A program made the translations under genes and the position numbers. The notes under the pieces are model-generated. The model had not been told where the DNA came from. It saw only the letters and a program-made list of their open reading frames with translations, and did not search any database. A stretch of DNA of 64,000 nt, taken from the NCBI GenBank assembly GCA_944392965.1, contig CALXYM010000007.1:1-64000 (forward strand), in the 5' to 3' direction. Below, piece after piece: positions 60,258 to 64,000 of the stretch. Positions within the stretch are counted from its first letter, which is position 1. Each line of letters begins with the position of its first letter. Source of the DNA: an uncultured Spirochaetaceae bacterium (GTDB lineage Bacteria; Spirochaetota; Spirochaetia; Sphaerochaetales; Sphaerochaetaceae).

Positions 60258-61477
60258 ATAACATACTTTACTTAAGCTAGCATTCCCAACACGGTTAATG
60301 CAATAGTGTTTTTCCTTCTCAGTATAACATACTTTACTTAAGCTAGCATTCCCAACCAAAGGAATGCTATAGCTATTGGCGCAACGAGTATAACATACTT
60401 TACTTAAGCTAGCATTCCCAACAAGGCATTGGGTGGGTATCATCTACCCTGAAGTATAACATACTTTACTTAAGCTAGCATTCCCAACCATCACTATCGT
60501 GTGCCGTAGAACCAGGACAGTATAACATACTTTACTTAAGCTAGCATTCCCAACCATAGATGTTCTAATTACTGAATATCTATTAGTATAACATACTTTA
60601 CTTAAGCTAGCATTCCCAACGGCCTAAGCTGGGAACTTGGGTCAGTTCCCAGTATAACATACTTTACTTAAGCTAGCATTCCCAACATCAATATAATACG
60701 GACGCTGCAAATATCCAGTATAACATACTTTACTTAAGCTAGCATTCCCAACTTTTGCTCCGGAGAGTACGGAGATAAGTTCAGTATAACATACTTTACT
60801 TAAGCTAGCATTCCCAACGTCTTGTGGTGGCATATCTCCGCAACGCCGAGTATAACATACTTTACTTAAGCTAGCATTCCCAACATCCAAAAGTAGCAGT
60901 ACCTGAAACCTTATAGTATAACATACTTTACTTAAGCTAGCATTCCCAACTATACATTGTCATTTAACTACTTCCTTTTCAGTATAACATACTTTACTTA
61001 AGCTAGCATTCCCAACACCGAAGCATTGGTTACAAGTGAACTTGAAAGTATAACATACTTTACTTAAGCTAGCATTCCCAACTCAATCATGTGCGGAGTG
61101 ACTAGACAGCATAGTATAACATACTTTACTTAAGCTAGCATTCCCAACGAATCTGCAAAGACGCTAAATCCACAACAGAGTATAACATACTTTACTTAAG
61201 CTAGCATTCCCAACTCTTTCGTTGCCGCTACCTTTGTAGTCCCGAGTATAACATACTTTACTTAAGCTAGCATTCCCAACAACAGATATGCCCGTCCTGA
61301 GTATCAAGTCAGTATAACATACTTTACTTAAGCTAGCATTCCCAACTCAGACTTTCAAGTGACATTGTATCTATAAAGTATAACATATTTTACTTAAGCT
61401 AGCGTTCCCAACTTTACGGAGAAGGTCAGAATGGTGTTTCTAAGTATATCATTTTCATTTAAGTTAGTATTCTTAAT
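60255..61477 (-). CRISPR. CRISPR array, 19 repeats of 36 bp and 18 spacers of 30 bp
   Basis: Repeats occur every 66 bp from 60255. The first 17 copies (last at 61311-61346) are identical; the copy at 61377 has two changes; the last, at 61443-61477, is degenerate and one base shorter. On the crRNA strand (minus) the repeat begins GTTGGGAATGCTAGC and ends GTATGTTATACT. The tracrRNA anti-repeat fixes this direction. All 18 spacers are 30 bp and no two look alike. The repeat end contains TGT-TATACT, an extended -10 box. Protein-like reading frames through it are artefacts. Confidence 0.98.
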
Positions 61478-61497
61478 CGTAATTACGATTTTTTCTA
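61476..61497. terminator. Palindrome between the array and dinB
   Basis: AATCGTAA/TTACGATT, a 16-base palindrome followed on the plus strand by TTTTTTC. It lies just after the dinB stop and beyond the degenerate repeat. As a perfect palindrome it has little loop, so its terminator function is uncertain. Confidence 0.35.
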
Positions 61498-62658
61498 TTC
61501 TTTTTTCAGCGTTCTTGCTTTTACGATTTTCACACCTTTGTTTTTTGTGTTGATGTCTAAGATAGCTTTTTCTATCAGGCGTTCTTTCTCGCTCTTTTCC
61601 CTGAAAAGCTCCTTCTGTTCCACATCCTCACCGTCATAGACTTGTGCAAGAGTAAGACCGAGCAGTCTTACGCCCTGGTTATTATATATCTTTTTCAGCA
61701 AGGCCTCTGCGTGTTTGAATATGTCAGAGGAGGAGTATATCGCCTCTTCCGGGGTCGTCTGAGCATTATAAGTGGAGAAATCACCATAGCGTATTTTTAT
61801 TCCAATCGTACGTGGTATTACCTTCTCTTCCAGAGCTCTGAATGAAAGCTCTTGGGACATCTCTAAAAGCAGGCTTGAAAGTGTTTCTATTCCATATACA
61901 TCGGGGTAGTAGGTGTTCTCGGTTGATATCGAATGGCTCTTTGCCTCTCCCTGATATATCCCGGGATCTATTCCTCTTGATGCCTTGTACAGGTAGTCAG
62001 CAAGGGAGTTACCGAACATCGTTTTCAGCCGTTCATAGGGGATTTCCCTGAGTATCTTCGTGGAACTTATTCCTTTTTTAAGAAGGCGTTCATATGTCTT
62101 TTCCCCGATTCCCCAGAGTTTACGCAGGCCGACTTTATCAATGAATTCCTCATTTCTTTCTGGAGGTACGATCGTAAGTCCATCCGGCTTATGATAGTCC
62201 GATGCGAGTTTTGCAAGAAACCGGGAGGAGGCAACTCCAATTGACACGGAGAGGTTGGTTTCCTCCCTTATCTTCTTTTTTAAAAGTTTAGCAGCTTTCC
62301 CCGGTAGTCCGTATATGTTCTCCATGTTGCTTAAATCCAGGAATGCCTCATCAACGCTTACCTGAAGGAAGCCCGGGGCAAAAGACCTTATTATGTTCAT
62401 GACTTCCCGGCTCTTCTCGCTGTAACGTTTCATCCTTGGTCTCACAACCAGTGCATTCGGACATAGCTTTAGTGCCGTGACCATCGGCATTGCGGAATGC
62501 ACCCCGTATTTTCTTGCCTCATATGAGCACGTAGAGACCACGCTTCTCTCACTTCTTGAGCCTATGATCAGCGGTTTACCCTTGTATTCTGGATTGTCGA
62601 GTATCTCCACAGCGGCGAAGAAAGCGTCAAGGTCTATATGGAAGAATACGGTACTCAT
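61495..62658 (-). CDS. dinB: DNA polymerase IV
   Basis: 387 aa Y-family translesion polymerase. FFHIDLDAFFAAVEI metal site, CSYEARKYGVHSAMPM, SVDEAFLDLSN (second metal site), SIGVASSRFLAKLASD, KLWGIGEKT and the little-finger domain are all there. The ATG at 62658 has TGC-TATCAT six bases upstream and no Shine-Dalgarno (leaderless); an ATG at 62676 would overlap that promoter. No beta-clamp-binding motif was clear at the C-terminus (KIVKARTLKKE). Confidence 0.94.
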   Translation of the reverse strand: MSTVFFHIDLDAFFAAVEILDNPEYKGKPLIIGSRSERSVVSTCSYEARKYGVHSAMPMVTALKLCPNALVVRPRMKRYSEKSREVMNIIRSFAPGFLQVSVDEAFLDLSNMENIYGLPGKAAKLLKKKIREETNLSVSIGVASSRFLAKLASDYHKPDGLTIVPPERNEEFIDKVGLRKLWGIGEKTYERLLKKGISSTKILREIPYERLKTMFGNSLADYLYKASRGIDPGIYQGEAKSHSISTENTYYPDVYGIETLSSLLLEMSQELSFRALEEKVIPRTIGIKIRYGDFSTYNAQTTPEEAIYSSSDIFKHAEALLKKIYNNQGVRLLGLTLAQVYDGEDVEQKELFREKSEKERLIEKAILDINTKNKGVKIVKARTLKKE

Positions 62659-62664
62659 ATTCTT

Positions 62665-62721
62665 ATGATAGCACAAGGAGGTTTGTTTTTCGTTCCAAAC
62701 TGTTTATCTTTCTGCTATAGT
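62665..62721. promoter_or_regulatory. Divergent leaderless promoters, dinB and the 62728 gene
   Basis: Minus strand: TGC-TATCAT (hexamer at 62665-62670), 6 bases, dinB ATG. Plus strand: TTCCAA (62693-62698), 17 bp, TGC-TATAGT (hexamer at 62716-62721), 6 bases (AGGGGT), ATG at 62728. No LexA-like box was recognised. Confidence 0.6.
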
Positions 62722-62727
62722 AGGGGT

Positions 62728-63762
62728 ATGCGCAGGAAGGTAACGTTTTTCTTTCTTATTCTCATCATAGTGATGGCGGAGGTGTTCTCTGTTCCCACTT
62801 CATCTTACGGCTATGATGATCTAAGTTTTTCCGCGCTTTATAATCCTTCCTATTTCGACAGAATAGAGGATGCCATGATAAACCCCAGTGCCCTCAGCCG
62901 TGTTGAGACGGATGATCAGATGTATTTCACATTTATTATGTCCGAATCCTGGGATACTCCGATAATGAGAAGAAAAGAGGATATGTATGCTCTTCAAAAT
63001 CTGAATACGGAGGTGCATTTCAGTTTCGTTGGAAATACATTGAGTCTTACTGCCATTACCTCCACATGGTTTTCAGATCGCATGATCTCAGAGTCTGGGT
63101 TGAGTTTTGATATATACAACAGGATCGGAATACAGATAGACTGGTCAGGCTCTTTTGACTTCTTCTCTTTCGGTGTAAGAATAAAGGGGGGTGGGGATAT
63201 GCGTCGTCGCAATAGGACCGTCACAGGTGTTATAAACGCCATTGAGAACGCATATTTCGGTTCTTTTGATAATGTAGATGGCTCTGAGTTCTTCGATATT
63301 GGAGCATCTCTTGCTCTTAACTTCAATGTATTCTCCCTCTCTTACTTCGTAGAGAACATAATAAGTTACAGGAGCAATGAACTCTATTTCGGATGGCAGG
63401 AGATTCTCGACTCGTCCTCTTTTGGGATATCACTACGCTATCCACAGTTCACACGAAGGGGGGATCTTAATCTCTTCCGTCCACGTATCGGGTATTCAAT
63501 CAGAGGAAACATCTTCGATACTGCTACGGTGACGTTCAATGCGGGCATCGAGATGCAGCTTCTGCCTACGCTTTCTATTCATCTTGCTACGGCTTATAGG
63601 GAATATGATCATCGTGCATTCAATTTCAACAGAGAAAACGGTGTACTGATGTTCGCACTTGCTGCCGAAGGTGATAGTTATGCCGTCCAGCTGATGTGCA
63701 ATGTTGATACCGCTAGCTTTTCCAGAGTGTATCCTGCGATCGCGTTCACCCTTTCAAGGTAG
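62728..63762 (+). CDS. Predicted outer-membrane beta-barrel protein
   Basis: 344 aa. MRRKVTFFFLILIIVMAEVFSVP is a signal peptide. The rest has many alternating aromatic/polar strands (VHFSFVGNTLSLTAITSTWF, FDFFSFGVRIKGGG, NVFSLSYFVENIISYRS) and an NPSAL motif near the start. UPF0164/FadL-like spirochaete proteins begin this way with an early ...NPA/S motif. It ends with an aromatic-rich strand. Role unknown, perhaps hydrophobic-compound uptake. It is followed 4 bp later by the next gene. Confidence 0.65.
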   Translation: MRRKVTFFFLILIIVMAEVFSVPTSSYGYDDLSFSALYNPSYFDRIEDAMINPSALSRVETDDQMYFTFIMSESWDTPIMRRKEDMYALQNLNTEVHFSFVGNTLSLTAITSTWFSDRMISESGLSFDIYNRIGIQIDWSGSFDFFSFGVRIKGGGDMRRRNRTVTGVINAIENAYFGSFDNVDGSEFFDIGASLALNFNVFSLSYFVENIISYRSNELYFGWQEILDSSSFGISLRYPQFTRRGDLNLFRPRIGYSIRGNIFDTATVTFNAGIEMQLLPTLSIHLATAYREYDHRAFNFNRENGVLMFALAAEGDSYAVQLMCNVDTASFSRVYPAIAFTLSR

Positions 63763-63766
63763 TGCC

Positions 63767-64000
63767 ATGCTCTATTTAAGCATACTGGATTACAGAAAAG
63801 AAGCGGATGCCTTAAGAAGTGCATATGAGATGGACGGAGAGGAAAGGGCAAGGAGAGAGAAAAGGATAAGAAAGGAGAGTGGAAATACCCCTCTGCTTCT
63901 ATTGATCACTTGTACGCGTATTGAGGCCTATTCAACAGATCGCCCTGTCTCATTTGAAAGTATGGAGAGGGCTTTCTCTCTTAATCACATCAGGAGCATG
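63767..64000 (+). CDS. hemA: Glutamyl-tRNA reductase-like protein (5' part)
   Basis: 78 residues visible before the window ends. LLLLITCTRIEAYS resembles the catalytic STCNRTEIY segment of HemA, with Thr in place of Asn. A basic, divergent N-terminus precedes it. HemA reduces glutamyl-tRNA to start tetrapyrrole (haem, B12) synthesis. AAGG lies near the ATG; the gene is probably co-transcribed with the barrel protein. Identification rests on one short motif. Confidence 0.45.
   Translation, partial: MLYLSILDYRKEADALRSAYEMDGEERARREKRIRKESGNTPLLLLITCTRIEAYSTDRPVSFESMERAFSLNHIRSM

Noticed and set aside
60219-60443. Minus-strand reading frame with repeated VGNASLSKVCYT units (also 60642-60890)
   Set aside because: It is the CRISPR repeat read as protein; the 66 bp period stays in frame by chance.
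1-64000. Insertion sequences, prophage, rRNA or tRNA genes
   Set aside because: No transposase, integrase or phage structural genes and no cloverleaf or rRNA-like sequence were recognised; tRNAs were judged by eye only.

Overview
The window looks like the chromosome of an anaerobic, host-associated spirochaete (Treponema/Sphaerochaeta-like). This is inferred from several lipoproteins with spirochaete-type loose lipoboxes, InlB-type and BspA-type repeat lipoproteins, the AAA-ATPase/PD-(D/E)XK family, selenium-linked molybdenum hydroxylases and a compact type II-C cas9. No rRNA, tRNA, transposase or phage gene was seen. Most genes are conserved housekeeping genes; the accessory pieces are positions 1-1620, 7979-9996, 45526-49808 and 55317-61478.

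Layout. 1-1620: a small cassette (P-loop kinase-like protein, zinc-ribbon protein, unknown protein) between two near-identical ~120 bp direct repeats. 1669-9996: arcC, a repeat lipoprotein, an Lnb-like membrane protein, recO-recJ, then a lipoprotein gene lying between the true recJ 3' end and a second diverged copy of that end. 10136-15205: rpmB, a homoserine dehydrogenase fused to an apparently dead aspartokinase domain, thrC and rlmN. 15376-32216: an outer-membrane-like protein, an AAA/nuclease gene, hflX, ychF, a GH2 glycosidase, a Crp/Fnr regulator, trxA, rpsD, a two-component system, a phosphodiesterase, an alpha/beta hydrolase, a flavoprotein, a degenerate Fic protein joined to a D-aminoacylase, a DtxR-type regulator and a HAD phosphatase. 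32205-35691: nifS-thiI and aroB. 35819-42845: a five-gene molybdenum hydroxylase (xanthine dehydrogenase family) operon. 42842-49808: uvrD-tetR, a frameshifted AAA/nuclease gene and a BspA-like lipoprotein. 49889-55228: a divergent selenium module (XdhC-like protein and class V aminotransferase on one side; yedE, yedF, DUF3343, selD and a YczE-like protein on the other). 55317-61478: a complete type II-C CRISPR locus (cas9-cas1-cas2, tracrRNA, array). 61495-64000: dinB, an outer-membrane protein and the start of a hemA-like gene.

How the parts fit. The xanthine-dehydrogenase-like operon, the XdhC-like chaperone, the desulfurase-type enzyme, YedE/YedF/DUF3343 and SelD match the known gene set for selenium-dependent molybdenum hydroxylases. 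The carbamate kinase at 1669 belongs to a family found in the same purine-degradation clusters, though it sits 34 kb away. NifS and ThiI are translationally coupled, as expected for a sulfur donor and its tRNA-thiolating acceptor.

The most unusual signal is regulatory. At least 15 genes have a -10 hexamer ending 6-7 bases before the start codon and no useful Shine-Dalgarno sequence, so their mRNAs should begin at or next to the AUG (leaderless). Most of these -10 boxes are TGn-extended; those that are not usually have a -35 box at 17-18 bases. The CRISPR repeats end in the same TGn-TATACT box, so each repeat probably carries its own crRNA promoter.
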